Part shown: positions 49,717 to 59,200 of the stretch, piece by piece
Numbering within the stretch: position 1 is the first letter of the stretch
Layout: every line of letters begins with the position of its first letter
Source of the DNA: Microvirga sp052115485
Lineage (GTDB): Bacteria > Pseudomonadota > Alphaproteobacteria > Rhizobiales > Beijerinckiaceae
DNA length: 64,000 bases
Assembly (NCBI RefSeq): GCF_052115485.1
Contig: NZ_JBFRGU010000001.1
Span: 744,001-808,000 of the forward strand
Direction of reading: 5' to 3'
The notes under the pieces: model-generated
What the model was told of the DNA's origin: nothing
Database searches by the model: none
The model's input: the letters and a program-made list of their open reading frames with translations, nothing else
Translations under genes and position numbers: made by a program

Positions 49717-51924
49717 TCACGCCGCTTTCTTCGTTTCCGCGCGGCCATAGAAGGTGCCACCGCTTGCCGCCATGTCCACGAGGATCTTAGGGGGGGCGAA
49801 GCGATCGCCATGCTTGGCTTGCAGCGCCTTGCAGAGATCCACAAAAACCTTCGCGCCCATGAAATCGATGTAGGACAGCGCACCGCCCGTGAACGGCGCA
49901 AAGCCGAAGCCGAGAATGGAGCCCACATCCGCCTCACGCGGATCGGTAATGACGCCCTCCTCCACCGTGCGTGCGGCTTCCAATGCCTGCGTCACGAGAA
50001 GGCGTTGCTTCAGCTCCTGCATGTCGATGCTCTCGCCATCGAGATGCTTCGGCTGCAGATCCGTCAGACCGGGCCAGAGTTTCTTCGGCCCGTTTTCGGG
50101 ATAATCATAGAAGCCCTTTTTGTTCTTCCGTCCGAAGCGGCCTTCCTTCTCAACAAGATGCGCCAGCAGCGCCTCCTGCTGCGGGATGATCGCGGTTTCG
50201 CCCAGTTGCGCCTTTGTGGCCTTGAGGATTTTAAAGCCCAGATCGACACCGACTTCGTCGTTGAGCGAGAGCGGTCCGACCGGCATGCCGGCTTGCTTGC
50301 CCGCATTCTCGATCATCGCAGGCGGAACGCCCTCGGTCAGCATGAGATGGCCTTCGAGGATGTAAGCGAGCACGCAACGATTGGCGAAGAACCCGCGCGA
50401 GTCGTTCACCACAATCGGAGTCTTCTTGATCAGCCGCACATAATCGAGCGCGGTGGCGAGCGCCTTATCACCCGTCTTCTTGCCGAGAATGACCTCGACC
50501 AGCATCATCTTCTCGACCGGTGAGAAGAAGTGGATGCCGATGAACTCATCCGGCCGTTTCGAGGTCTTCGCAAGGCCGGAGATCGGCAGCGTCGACGTGT
50601 TGGACGCGAAGATGCATTCGGGGCGGATGGCGGCCTCGACCTTTTCGATCACCTCAGCCTTCACCTTCGGGTCCTCGAACACGGCTTCGATGACGAGCTC
50701 GCAATCACTCAAGTCCTTGTAGTCCGCACTCGTCTTGATGCGGGCCAGCAAGGCATCGCGATCCGCCGTCTTGGCGCGACCTTTCATGATCTGATCGGAC
50801 ATGAGCTTGTGCGAATAAGCCTTGCCCTTTTCCGCCGTTTCCACATCGCGGTCGATGAGCACGACTTCGAGCCCCGCATTAGCAGTGACGTAGGCGACGC
50901 TCGCGCCCATGAAGCCCGCGCCGACGACGCCAACCTTTTTCAGATGGGTCGGGGGCACCTCTTTCGGGCGACGCGCGCCCTTGTTCAACTCCTGCATGGA
51001 GACGAAGAGCGTGCGGATCATCGCCGCCGCTTCCTTCGAGCGCAGGATCTTGGCGAACCAGCGCGACTCCACTCTCAAGGCTTGGTCCATAGGCAGTTGC
51101 AGGCCCTGATAGACCGCTTCCAGAATAGCATAGGCTGCCGGGTAATTGCCCTGAGTCTCACGCCGATAGATGGCGTTCGCCGCAGGCCAGGTCTGCATGC
51201 CAGCCGCCGAATACACCTTGTTCGACGGCAGCTTGAAATTCTTGTTGTCCCACGGCGCTTCCGCGGAGCCGCCGTTCTTGATCCACTCCTTCGCCGTCTT
51301 GACGATCTCGTCACGCGGCGCCACCGCGTGAGCGAGGCCCATATTGCGCGCCATGAGCGGACGGAGCTGCTCACCCTTGAACAACATCTGCAACGCATCA
51401 CCCGTCTGCATCAGGCGCGAAACGCGCTGCGTGCCGCCGGCACCTGGGAAAAGACCGACCTTGATCTCAGGCAGGCCGACGCGCGTTGAATCAGCGTCGG
51501 ACAGAACGCGGAAATGACAGGCGAGCGCTAATTCGAACGCGCCGCCGAGGCACACGCCGTTCACAGCGATTGCAAAGGGTTTTCCGCAGGCTTCAAGACG
51601 CCGATAAAGCAACGAGAGCTTGCGCGATTCCTCGAAGAAGAAGCCCATCGCCTCTTCCTCGCCTTTCTCCTTGGCGAGCTTGGCATATTGCGCGCCGAGC
51701 CCTTGCAGCATGTTGAGATCGGCACCGCCCGAGAAACTTTCCTTGCCCGAGGTGATGACGCAGCCTTTGATTGCTGCATCGCCTGCAACCTTCTCGACGA
51801 TCTGCGACAGCTCCTCCATCACCTCCGGGGTGATGACGTTCATGGAGCGGTCCGGCATATCCCAAGTCGCAAGCGCGATACCGTCGCCATCGACATCGAA
51901 ACGGAAGTTCGTAAATTTCGTCAT
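49717..51924 (-). CDS. fadB: Fatty-acid oxidation complex alpha subunit (enoyl-CoA hydratase/3-hydroxyacyl-CoA dehydrogenase)
   Basis: A 735-residue two-domain enzyme. The N-terminal hydratase domain (1-190) has the oxyanion and catalytic residues (SGKESFSGGADLNML, NGVCLGGAFELALACHFR, GLPEIKVGLFPGAGGTQR). The dehydrogenase domain (about 320-620) has the NAD motif KVGVVGAGFMGASVAYVTAN, FASNTSTLPISGLA, IGIHFFSPVEKMMLVEVI and the catalytic His region. Together they hydrate 2-enoyl-CoA and oxidise the 3-hydroxyacyl-CoA. The ATG at 51924 follows GGGAGGAAACT; the longer reading from 51993 is not family-like. It follows the thiolase by 20 bases in the same operon. Called fadB by role; fadJ is equally possible by sequence. 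Confidence 0.95.
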   Translation of the reverse strand: MTKFTNFRFDVDGDGIALATWDMPDRSMNVITPEVMEELSQIVEKVAGDAAIKGCVITSGKESFSGGADLNMLQGLGAQYAKLAKEKGEEEAMGFFFEESRKLSLLYRRLEACGKPFAIAVNGVCLGGAFELALACHFRVLSDADSTRVGLPEIKVGLFPGAGGTQRVSRLMQTGDALQMLFKGEQLRPLMARNMGLAHAVAPRDEIVKTAKEWIKNGGSAEAPWDNKNFKLPSNKVYSAAGMQTWPAANAIYRRETQGNYPAAYAILEAVYQGLQLPMDQALRVESRWFAKILRSKEAAAMIRTLFVSMQELNKGARRPKEVPPTHLKKVGVVGAGFMGASVAYVTANAGLEVVLIDRDVETAEKGKAYSHKLMSDQIMKGRAKTADRDALLARIKTSADYKDLSDCELVIEAVFEDPKVKAEVIEKVEAAIRPECIFASNTSTLPISGLAKTSKRPDEFIGIHFFSPVEKMMLVEVILGKKTGDKALATALDYVRLIKKTPIVVNDSRGFFANRCVLAYILEGHLMLTEGVPPAMIENAGKQAGMPVGPLSLNDEVGVDLGFKILKATKAQLGETAIIPQQEALLAHLVEKEGRFGRKNKKGFYDYPENGPKKLWPGLTDLQPKHLDGESIDMQELKQRLLVTQALEAARTVEEGVITDPREADVGSILGFGFAPFTGGALSYIDFMGAKVFVDLCKALQAKHGDRFAPPKILVDMAASGGTFYGRAETKKAA

Positions 51925-51944
51925 AGTTTCCTCCCGTCTCGTTA

Positions 51945-53153
51945 TCAAACGCGCTCGATGATCGCCGCGGTGCCCATGCCCGCAGCCACGCACAACGTCA
52001 CCAGGGCTGTCTTCTTGCCGGTGCGCTCCAACTCATCGAGGGCTGTGCCCAGGATCATGCCGCCGGTCGCGCCGAGCGGATGGCCCATGGCGATGGCGCC
52101 GCCATTCACATTGACCTTCGACGGATCGAGCTCCATCGCTTGCAGATAGCGCAGCACGACAGCCGAGAAGGCCTCATTGATCTCAAACAGATCGATATCG
52201 TTCGTGGTCATGCCCGCTTTCTTGAGCACCAGCTGCGAGACCTCGATGGGCCCTGTCAGCATGAGAGCGAGATCCGAACCGAGAGAGGCGAAAGCCTTCA
52301 GCCGCGCGCGCGGCTTAAGGCCGGCTTTTACACCGCCTTCTTTCGATCCGACGAGCACGGCAGAAGCGCCATCGACGATGCCGGAAGAATTGCCTGCATG
52401 ATGCACATGGTTGACGGCTTCCACCTCCGGATGCGCATAGACCGCCACCGCGTCGAACCCGCCCATCTCGCCCATCTGCACGAAGGACGCCTTCAACTGA
52501 CCGAGCGACTGCATGTCTGTAGACGGGCGCATGTGCTCGTCCTTGGCGAGAAGGGTGAGGCCGTTGATGTCCTTGACCGGAATAATCGACTTAACGAACC
52601 GGCCATCCTCCCAGGCTTTCGCGGCTCGCTTTTGCGACTCGACGGCGTAGGCATCCACATCGTCGCGCGAGAAGCCGTATTTCGTGGCGATGAGATCCGC
52701 CGAGATCCCTTGCGGTAGAAAATAACTGGCGATGGCGAGCCCCGGATCGACCGGCCATGCGCCACCCGACGCGCCCATGCCGACGCGACTCATGGATTCC
52801 ACGCCGCCGCCGATGGCAAGATCTTTCATGCCGCTCATGACCTGTGCCGCCGCGAGGTTCACGGCATCGAGGCCCGAGGCGCAGAATCGGTTGATCTGCA
52901 CGCCCGGCACTTCCTTGCCGAAGCCTGCCTTCAGCGCCGCCGCACGGGCGATGTCGCCGCCCGCTTCACCAACCGGATCGACACAGCCGAGCACCACATC
53001 CTCGACCAATTTCGGATCGAGATGATTGCGTTCACGGATCGCGTTGAGCGCCGTCACGGCGAGATCGACCGTCGGCACTTCGTGGAGCGAGCCGTCAGGC
53101 TTGCCGCGTCCGCGCGGTGTGCGCACGGCATCGTAGATAAAGGCGTCAGGCAT
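51945..53153 (-). CDS. fadA: Acetyl-CoA acyltransferase (beta-oxidation thiolase)
   Basis: A 402-residue thiolase that cleaves 3-ketoacyl-CoA with CoA. The nucleophile Cys is in RFCASGLDAVNLAAAQ near residue 92, the HPLGATGG motif is in NGGAIAMGHPLGATGGMIL, and the second Cys is in LVTLCVAAGMGTAAI. Length and features match FadA/AtoB-like enzymes. ATG 53153 is the only good start. It lies 133 bases after the acyl-CoA dehydrogenase gene, and that gap holds a palindromic repeat. Confidence 0.96.
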   Translation of the reverse strand: MPDAFIYDAVRTPRGRGKPDGSLHEVPTVDLAVTALNAIRERNHLDPKLVEDVVLGCVDPVGEAGGDIARAAALKAGFGKEVPGVQINRFCASGLDAVNLAAAQVMSGMKDLAIGGGVESMSRVGMGASGGAWPVDPGLAIASYFLPQGISADLIATKYGFSRDDVDAYAVESQKRAAKAWEDGRFVKSIIPVKDINGLTLLAKDEHMRPSTDMQSLGQLKASFVQMGEMGGFDAVAVYAHPEVEAVNHVHHAGNSSGIVDGASAVLVGSKEGGVKAGLKPRARLKAFASLGSDLALMLTGPIEVSQLVLKKAGMTTNDIDLFEINEAFSAVVLRYLQAMELDPSKVNVNGGAIAMGHPLGATGGMILGTALDELERTGKKTALVTLCVAAGMGTAAIIERV

Positions 53154-53176
53154 GGTGTTCTCCCTAGACCCAGCAA

Positions 53177-53276
53177 GTCGTCCCGGGCGGGCACAGCCGG
53201 ACCCGGGATCGTTTTCAGATGACGCGTCTTCCCGTCCCGCGATCCCGGCTCTTCGCTACGCAACGGTCGGGATGAC
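53177..53276. repeat. Palindromic repeat element inside the beta-oxidation operon
   Basis: Outer arms GTCGTCCCG (53177) and CGGGATGAC (53268) and inner arms CCGGGATCG (53203) and CGATCCCGG (53240) form a nested hairpin of about 100 bases. This GTC-x-TCCCGG...CCGGGATGAC type of repeat is frequent in alphaproteobacteria. It lies between the dehydrogenase and thiolase genes. Confidence 0.75.
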
Positions 53277-53286
53277 AGCGTTCAAG

Positions 53287-55080
53287 TCAAAACATCTCGA
53301 CCGGCATCGCCATCGTGGCGTCTGCTCCTGCCGAAATGCGCGCCAAACGTGTGCCGGTTTCCGGCATCAAACGCTCCATGAAGAAGCGACCGGTCAGCAA
53401 TTTCCCGTCCATCTTCTCGGCCGCGCCATTGCCTTGCGCCTTCTTCTCAAGCGCTGCCTTCGCCATCAGACCCCACATATAACCCATGGCGACCGTGCCG
53501 AAGAGGTGCATGTAATCAGTCGCGCCAGCGCCAGCATTGTCAGGCTTCGCCATGGCGTTCTGCATGAACCACATGGTGGCCTGTTGCAGATCGGCAAGGC
53601 CTTTCTGAAGCGGCGCGACAAAACTCTTGAGATTCTCGTCGTTGGCGTTCTCCTGGCAAAACGCGCCGACCTCGTTGAAGAAGGCCATGACAGCTCGGCC
53701 GCCATCCTTCCCCAGCTTGCGGCCGACAAGGTCCATGGCCTGAATGCCGTTTGCGCCTTCGTAAATCATGGTGATGCGAGCATCGCGCACGAACTGCGAC
53801 ATGCCCGATTCCTCGATGTAACCGTGACCACCGAACAATTGCTGCGCCTTGACCGCGCTGTCGAATCCGAGATCAGTCAGCACGCCTTTAACGACAGGCG
53901 TCAACAGGCCCATATGATCATCCGCGGCCTGGCGCTCGGTAGGATCGGATGAGCGATGAGCAATGTCGCTCTTGAGCGAGGTCCAGAGCACAAGTGCCCG
54001 CGCGGCTTCGTTGATCGCTTTGATGGTGAGAAGCGTACGGCGCACATCGGGGTGCACGATGATGGGATCGGCGGGCTTGTCAGGGAATTTCGGCCCGGTC
54101 AGCGCACGCCCCTGAAGCCGGTCCTTGGCATAGGCAACAGCGTTCTGATAGGCGACTTCGGATTGCGCCAGGCCCTGCAGACCGACCGCAAGGCGCGCCT
54201 CGTTCATCATCACGAACATGGCGTTGAGGCCGCGATTGGCTTCGCCAATGAGCCAGCCCTTCGCGCCGTCATAATTCATGACGCAGGTGGAGTTGCCGTG
54301 AATACCCATCTTGTGCTCGAGCGACCCGCAGGAAACGCCGTTGCGGTCGGCTAGCTCACCATCCTCCTTCACCAGGAATTTCGGCACGACGAAAAGCGAA
54401 ATGCCCTTGGTGCCGGCCGGCGCGCCTTCGATGCGCGCGAGAACGAGGTGGATGATGTTTTCCGCCATGTCGTGTTCGCCGGCGGAAATGAAGATCTTGG
54501 TGCCGGTGATGGCGTAAGAACCGTCCCCGTTCGGCACGGCCTTGGTTTTCAGAAGGCCTAGATCCGTGCCGCAATGCGGCTCGGTGAGATTCATGGTGCC
54601 GGTCCAGGCTCCTTCGACCATCTTCGGCACGTAGAGCTGCTTCTGTTGCTCCGAGCCATGCACGAGCAGAGCCGCGATGGCTCCTTGGGTCAGGCCGGGA
54701 TACATGCCGAGCGCAAGGTTAGAGGAAGAAATGAACTCCTGCATGACGCTGTTGAGAACAGTGGGCAGCCCCTGGCCGCCATATTCCTCAGGTGCGGAAA
54801 GTCCCATCCAACCGCCTTGGGCATAGGCCTCGTAAGCCTCTCTAAAACCCTTCGGAGTGGTGACCGAGCCATCGGCGTTGCGGGTGCAGCCTTCATGGTC
54901 CCCGCTCAGGTTCAAGGGCGCGAAAGCTGTCTCGCAGAGCTTCGCACCCTCGCCGAGAATAGCCTCCATCATATCCGGCGTCGCATCGGCAAAGCCCGGC
55001 AGATTATTGTAGCGCCCTATCGGGAACACATCGCTCAGGAGGAAAAGGGCATCTTCGACGGGGGCCTTGTACACGGGCAT
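53287..55080 (-). CDS. Acyl-CoA dehydrogenase with C-terminal domain
   Basis: A 597-residue FAD-dependent acyl-CoA dehydrogenase of the long, AidB/FadE5-like class. The N-domain is MPVYKAPVEDALFLLSDVF. The middle domain has NLTEPHCGTDLGLLKTKAV and AITGTKIFISAGEHDMAENI. The C-domain has the catalytic Glu region ITMIYEGANGIQAMDLVGRKL near residue 440. An extra C-terminal domain ends at AMPVEMF. It introduces the trans-2,3 double bond into acyl-CoA, and electrons pass to ETF. First gene of the operon with thiolase and hydratase/dehydrogenase. An inverted repeat in its promoter may be a regulator site. Confidence 0.94.
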   Translation of the reverse strand: MPVYKAPVEDALFLLSDVFPIGRYNNLPGFADATPDMMEAILGEGAKLCETAFAPLNLSGDHEGCTRNADGSVTTPKGFREAYEAYAQGGWMGLSAPEEYGGQGLPTVLNSVMQEFISSSNLALGMYPGLTQGAIAALLVHGSEQQKQLYVPKMVEGAWTGTMNLTEPHCGTDLGLLKTKAVPNGDGSYAITGTKIFISAGEHDMAENIIHLVLARIEGAPAGTKGISLFVVPKFLVKEDGELADRNGVSCGSLEHKMGIHGNSTCVMNYDGAKGWLIGEANRGLNAMFVMMNEARLAVGLQGLAQSEVAYQNAVAYAKDRLQGRALTGPKFPDKPADPIIVHPDVRRTLLTIKAINEAARALVLWTSLKSDIAHRSSDPTERQAADDHMGLLTPVVKGVLTDLGFDSAVKAQQLFGGHGYIEESGMSQFVRDARITMIYEGANGIQAMDLVGRKLGKDGGRAVMAFFNEVGAFCQENANDENLKSFVAPLQKGLADLQQATMWFMQNAMAKPDNAGAGATDYMHLFGTVAMGYMWGLMAKAALEKKAQGNGAAEKMDGKLLTGRFFMERLMPETGTRLARISAGADATMAMPVEMF

Positions 55081-55141
55081 GGAGCTCCTCCCAGATCAAG
55101 CGCACGACCGGCTACGTTCAGGCGAACATCCGGGTCGACCA

Positions 55142-55161
55142 ATAGTTCACATATAAACTAT
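55142..55161. promoter_or_regulatory. Inverted repeat in acyl-CoA dehydrogenase promoter
   Basis: ATAGTT-CACATATA-AACTAT is a perfect 6-bp inverted repeat with an 8-bp spacer, 62 bases before the dehydrogenase ATG. It is a candidate operator for the MerR protein encoded upstream or for a fatty-acid regulator. Confidence 0.45.
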
Positions 55162-55351
55162 CTCAGAGCCGAGGGGAAGGCCACACCGTGACGAAAGGGC
55201 ATACCTGTGAGCGTTCCAGCCTCCGGCAAGCAACCGGTACGCGCAGCAAAGGTTCCTTCCGGAATGGAAGGTCCATTAAAACGGACGATCACATTAATAG
55301 GAAGGATCACCTCGCGTCGGGAAAACCCTGGCCCTCACCGAGCCAAAGACC

Positions 55352-55399
55352 TCTTTCTTCCGAGCAAGAGAAACATCTTTCTTCCGAGCAAGAGAAACA
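55352..55399 (+). repeat. 24-bp exact tandem duplication
   Basis: Two identical adjacent 24-base units, 55352-55375 and 55376-55399, each containing CTTTCTTCCGAGCAAGAGAA. They lie between the MerR terminator and the dehydrogenase promoter, so they may be transcriptionally silent. Confidence 0.9.
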
Positions 55400-55436
55400 A
55401 AAGACGACGCGTCTCGCCGTCCGCCCATTACGAAAA

Positions 55437-55460
55437 TGGCGCCAGAACAATCTGACGCCA
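55437..55460 (-). terminator. Rho-independent terminator after MerR gene
   Basis: On the minus strand TGGCGTCAGA-TTGT-TCTGGCGCCA forms a 10-bp stem with one wobble pair and is followed by TTTTC. It is 50 bases after the MerR stop codon, so the regulator gene is separate from the fad operon downstream. Confidence 0.8.
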
Positions 55461-55509
55461 CTCCAATTTTCATATCTGCGAGATTGTCGGCGATAAGGCC
55501 GAAACCTCT

Positions 55510-55929
55510 TTAGGCGGCAGCGACGAAGCTCGCGCGGCGTGCCTTGAGTTCGGTCAGGGCCTGTTCGATCTCGATTTTCTGCTGCTCGAGATGCTCGATC
55601 TGGTCTTCGATCTGGTCGAGCGAGAGCTTCAGGTTGGTGGCAGAGCTGTCCCCCAGACGCTCTTCCGCAAGCATGGCTCGGATCTCGGTCAGCGTGAAGC
55701 CGAGCTGCTTACCCTTCAGAATAACCGCCAGGCGATCACGATCGCGAGCATCGTAGATCCGTGCCAGACCTTCGCGACGCGGCGAAAGGAGGCCGCGGTC
55801 TTCGTAGAAGCGCAATGTGCGAAGCGTGACACCGAACTCGCGAGCGAGATCGCCGATGGTATAGGAATTCGTCTTCTCAGGCAGTTTAATCCCCGAGTTA
55901 GTCACTTTATCAAGGTTATAGGTGGTCAT
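55510..55929 (-). CDS. MerR-family transcriptional regulator
   Basis: A 139-residue regulator: winged helix SYTIGDLAREFGVTLRTLRFYEDRGLLSPRREG (residues 22-55) and a C-terminal coiled coil (about 85-130, TNLKLSLDQIEDQIEHLEQQKIEIEQAL) for dimerisation. It has no Cys-rich metal-binding end, so it is not a metal sensor. ATG 55929 (MTTYNLDKVTN) is chosen; the longer reading from 56001 has no ribosome site. Its place just upstream of beta-oxidation genes on the same strand, with a fadE promoter palindrome, suggests that it controls the operon, perhaps with acyl-CoA as effector. This is inferred. Confidence 0.9.
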   Translation of the reverse strand: MTTYNLDKVTNSGIKLPEKTNSYTIGDLAREFGVTLRTLRFYEDRGLLSPRREGLARIYDARDRDRLAVILKGKQLGFTLTEIRAMLAEERLGDSSATNLKLSLDQIEDQIEHLEQQKIEIEQALTELKARRASFVAAA

Positions 55930-56279
55930 GGTGCCCCACGTTATTGTTTGAGCCGCGTCCCCTCCAGAACAACGGCCTAAAGTAATGCAATGGTAGAACA
56001 TTCGCTTTTCTAATCCAAGTGCGAAAAGGCACAGACCTCACGCAGAGGTAGAAATTATCGTAAAAGTTGGGGCTGTTTATCCGTTCACGGATGCGTTGCC
56101 CCACCGTCAGGTCGCTAACCCACTCTGCTTAACGGCTTTTTTACCACGTTGGCGGGACGCTAGGCCGTCGACTGAGGTCTGATGCGGCGTCCTGATTCGC
56201 TGCGTCAGTGCCAAGGATCGGCACGGCGCAGCCATTTCTGGCGGGCCGGTGTTCCAAAGTACCGAGTTGGCGGGGCGCC
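55930..56279. other. Non-coding stretch between MerR and PodJ-like genes
   Basis: A 350-base divergent gap with the two promoters. It is AT-richer at 55975-56070 than the coding sequence on both sides. I see no clear -35/-10 pairs, RNA gene, repeat or conserved reading frame. Minus-strand readings of 62 to 88 codons here have no ribosome sites or family likeness. Confidence 0.5.
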
Positions 56280-59200
56280 ATGAGACGAAATGCAAACCTT
56301 GAGGATATAGGTCTGGATACGCGCGAGGCTGCCGAGATGGCGGCGCGCCGCGCCGGTCTAAGCCTCGAGGAATGGGTTGCGGCCCTCACCAACAGGAAAC
56401 CGGCCACTTCGTCTCGTCAGCAAGCTGGCGATATCGATGCCATCATCGCGCGCATGGGACAAACGGTAAGCGGACGAGCGACCCTCGATGAGAATCGAGC
56501 ACGGGTCGAGGCAGAGGATCGTGACGCCCGCACAGCGGTCGCGCTCGAATCCATGGCCGTCTGGATGGAACAGGCGGAGGATCGCCTGAATGAGGCGGCT
56601 CGTAGCTCCGCCGATCATCAGGACAGGCTCGCCACCGTCCTCGCGCAGGCTTTTTCCACCCTCAAGGACAGGCTCGACACGGTCGAGCGCCAGATCGTCA
56701 CCGCGCGCGCCCCCGCACCTCCGACCCGCATCGAATTTCCGATCCAGGATGCCGTGAGGGCCCTGGCTCCCTTATCCGACACGCTGACGGGTCTACGCTC
56801 GGATATGGGCCGGCTGACGGAGCGCCTCGAAAAACCACTCGATATCTCACCGTCCCCCGCTATCGAAACCATTCGCAGCGATCTTGAACGGCTTCAGATG
56901 AGTGTCGGCTCGCTCGCGAGCCGTGACGAGATCGCCACGCTCGAAGGCTCCATTCGTCATCTCGTCGGCAGCCTCGTGGAGGGTCGAAACTCTCAGGACA
57001 TGCTGGCGCTGGCCAATGTCGTCGCCGATCTGGAACGGCAGATCCAGCACATGACGGAGAACCTGTCCGATAAGGTTCATTCGCGCATATCCTCCGAGAT
57101 CGAGACCCTCTCGCGCCGCATCGACAAGGCCGCGGAAGCAGGCATCGACCGGAGTGTCATCGAATTTCTCAGCAGCCAGATCATCGATATGCGTCAGGAT
57201 CTGGCGCAACGGGCCGAGCCCCGGCAGTTGGAAAAGCTCTCCAACGACATGGCGGCCCTCGGGCATCAGGTGACTGAACTGCGTCTCAATCAGGTCGGTC
57301 GTCATGACTTTGCTGCGCTCAAGGCATCGCTTGAAGATATCTGCTCCGCATTGAACCGGACGGCCGCGGCGCAAGCGACAAGCGATGTGCCTGATCGCCT
57401 GGACAGTTTGAGCGAGCGTGTCGATCTTCTTGTCAACCGTCCCGAGCCTGAGCCGATCAACCTCACGCCCGTCGCACGCCAACTGGCGCTTCTGACCGAG
57501 CGCATGAGTGAGGCCAACGACAATCGGACTCGGCACTCGGAAGCGTTGATGACCTTGATCGAACGGTTATCCGCTGACGTGCAATCCGTGACGGAGCGCC
57601 CTGCACTATCGCATGCCCCCCTTCTCGATCGCTTCGACCAATTGAAGAGCGAACTGCGCCAGGTTGGCCAGCAAGCCGACATTTCTGGCGTCGAGGGAAT
57701 GCTGCTCTCAATTAGCGAGAAACTTGACCGTGCGCCCGCACCGGCCCTCGATGCACTCGAGGAGCGCCTTGCCGCACTGACTGAGCAATTGGCGAAGAGC
57801 AGAAGCGAAGCAGCGGCTCCTGTCATTGCCGAGCCGCAAGGCATAGAACGATTGCAGGAAGAGGCCGCCCTCATCGCGGAACGCGCCGCCAAGGCCGCCC
57901 TGAAGGATATGCCGGCGGGTGTCACTGAGAGCGATCTTGATGCACTGAAGCAAGGCTTCGTCGAGTTGAAAGCTCTGCACTCTCGCGCCGACAAGAAGAC
58001 CCAGCAGACGTTGCGCGCCGTGCACGACGCGTTGGAAACGCTGATCGGTCGCGGCATTCCGCAGGCTGCAACGGTCGAAGCGTATGCGCCCGGCGAAAAA
58101 CAGGATGACATGCCTTCGGCCGACCGTCTCGAAGCGGCCGTTCGTCGTCTTCACGCGGCTGCCTTGTCTCAAATCGAGGAGGTCGCTGCGACGTCGCCTT
58201 TCACTGGATCGCCCACGCCTGACGCTAAAGATACCGATGTCACCGATCGGGAACAGGGATCGGAAGAAACCCGTGATCTGAATACAGCCGTCTTCTCATC
58301 GAGAACCGATTTGGAAGACATGCGCTCCGGCTTCATCGCGGCAGCACGCCGCGCAGCACAAAAAGAAACCGTGCAGGCGAGCGAACCCGCGCCCGGAGCT
58401 TTGGCTGAGAACGCCCTTGCCGGTCACCTCGACAGCGACGCTCTCGACATTGAGACCGTCGGCAAAGCGCCATCGCCCGGCTTGATCCGCCGCCTGCGGC
58501 AGGTGCTGAACAACCACAAGCGCCCCCTTGTTTTTGGTTTGGCCCTGCTCGTCCTGGCGACGGGAAGCCTCCGCATCGCTTCCGCCATTTTCGATCAGGA
58601 AATCGACAAAGTCGCGCTGGCGGAAAAGATCGTCACGGCGGAAATCTCACAGCAGGATCCTGTGACGAAGGAAAGCGCTGGTGCCGGCTTTGTGCAGCCT
58701 GTCAGCTTCACCGCCGGGCCTGCCGTTCCAAGCACAAGCGCCTTCTTCATCAACCCGGCCACGATCGGCGATATTCCCACCCGAATTCCAGCCATGTTGA
58801 GGGAAGCGGTGCTCGCAGGCGATGCGACAGCGGTCTACGAACTGGCGACCCGTAGCGCGGAAGGGCGCGGTCTCGATCAGGATTCGGCGCTGGCAGTGCA
58901 TCTCTTCGAGCGGGCGGCCCAGGCGGGACTCGTCCCCGCACAGGAGAGACTCGCCATGGCCTATGAGAAGGGCTTCGGCGTCACGCGAGACATGAAGCTC
59001 GCCGCCACGTGGTATGAACGCGCTGCGCTCGGCGGCAATACCCGCGCCATGCACAACCTTGCGACCCTGCTCGCGGCTGGTATCGGTGGAAAACCGGACT
59101 ATGTGGCTGCCTTGCCATGGTACGTGGAGGCCGCAGAAGCAGGCTTGAAGGACAGCCAGTTCAACCTTGCCGTCATGTATACGCGCGGAGCCGGCACCCG

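Larger units (their letters stand above)
55081..55509. other. Non-coding stretch between the acyl-CoA dehydrogenase and MerR genes
   Basis: This 429-base gap holds, from left to right, the dehydrogenase promoter with an inverted repeat (55142), an AT-rich central part, a 24-bp tandem repeat (55352-55399), and the MerR terminator (55437). A 102-codon plus-strand reading from GTG 55188 crosses the tandem repeat. It has no third-position GC bias and no known family, so I do not call it. Confidence 0.6.

Noticed and set aside
49435..50523. 362-codon plus-strand reading opposite fadB
   Set aside because: Shadow of the fadB-like gene; no homology or ribosome site.
55188..55496. 102-codon plus-strand reading across the tandem repeat
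   Set aside because: No third-position GC bias, no family likeness, and part of it is the tandem duplication and the MerR terminator.
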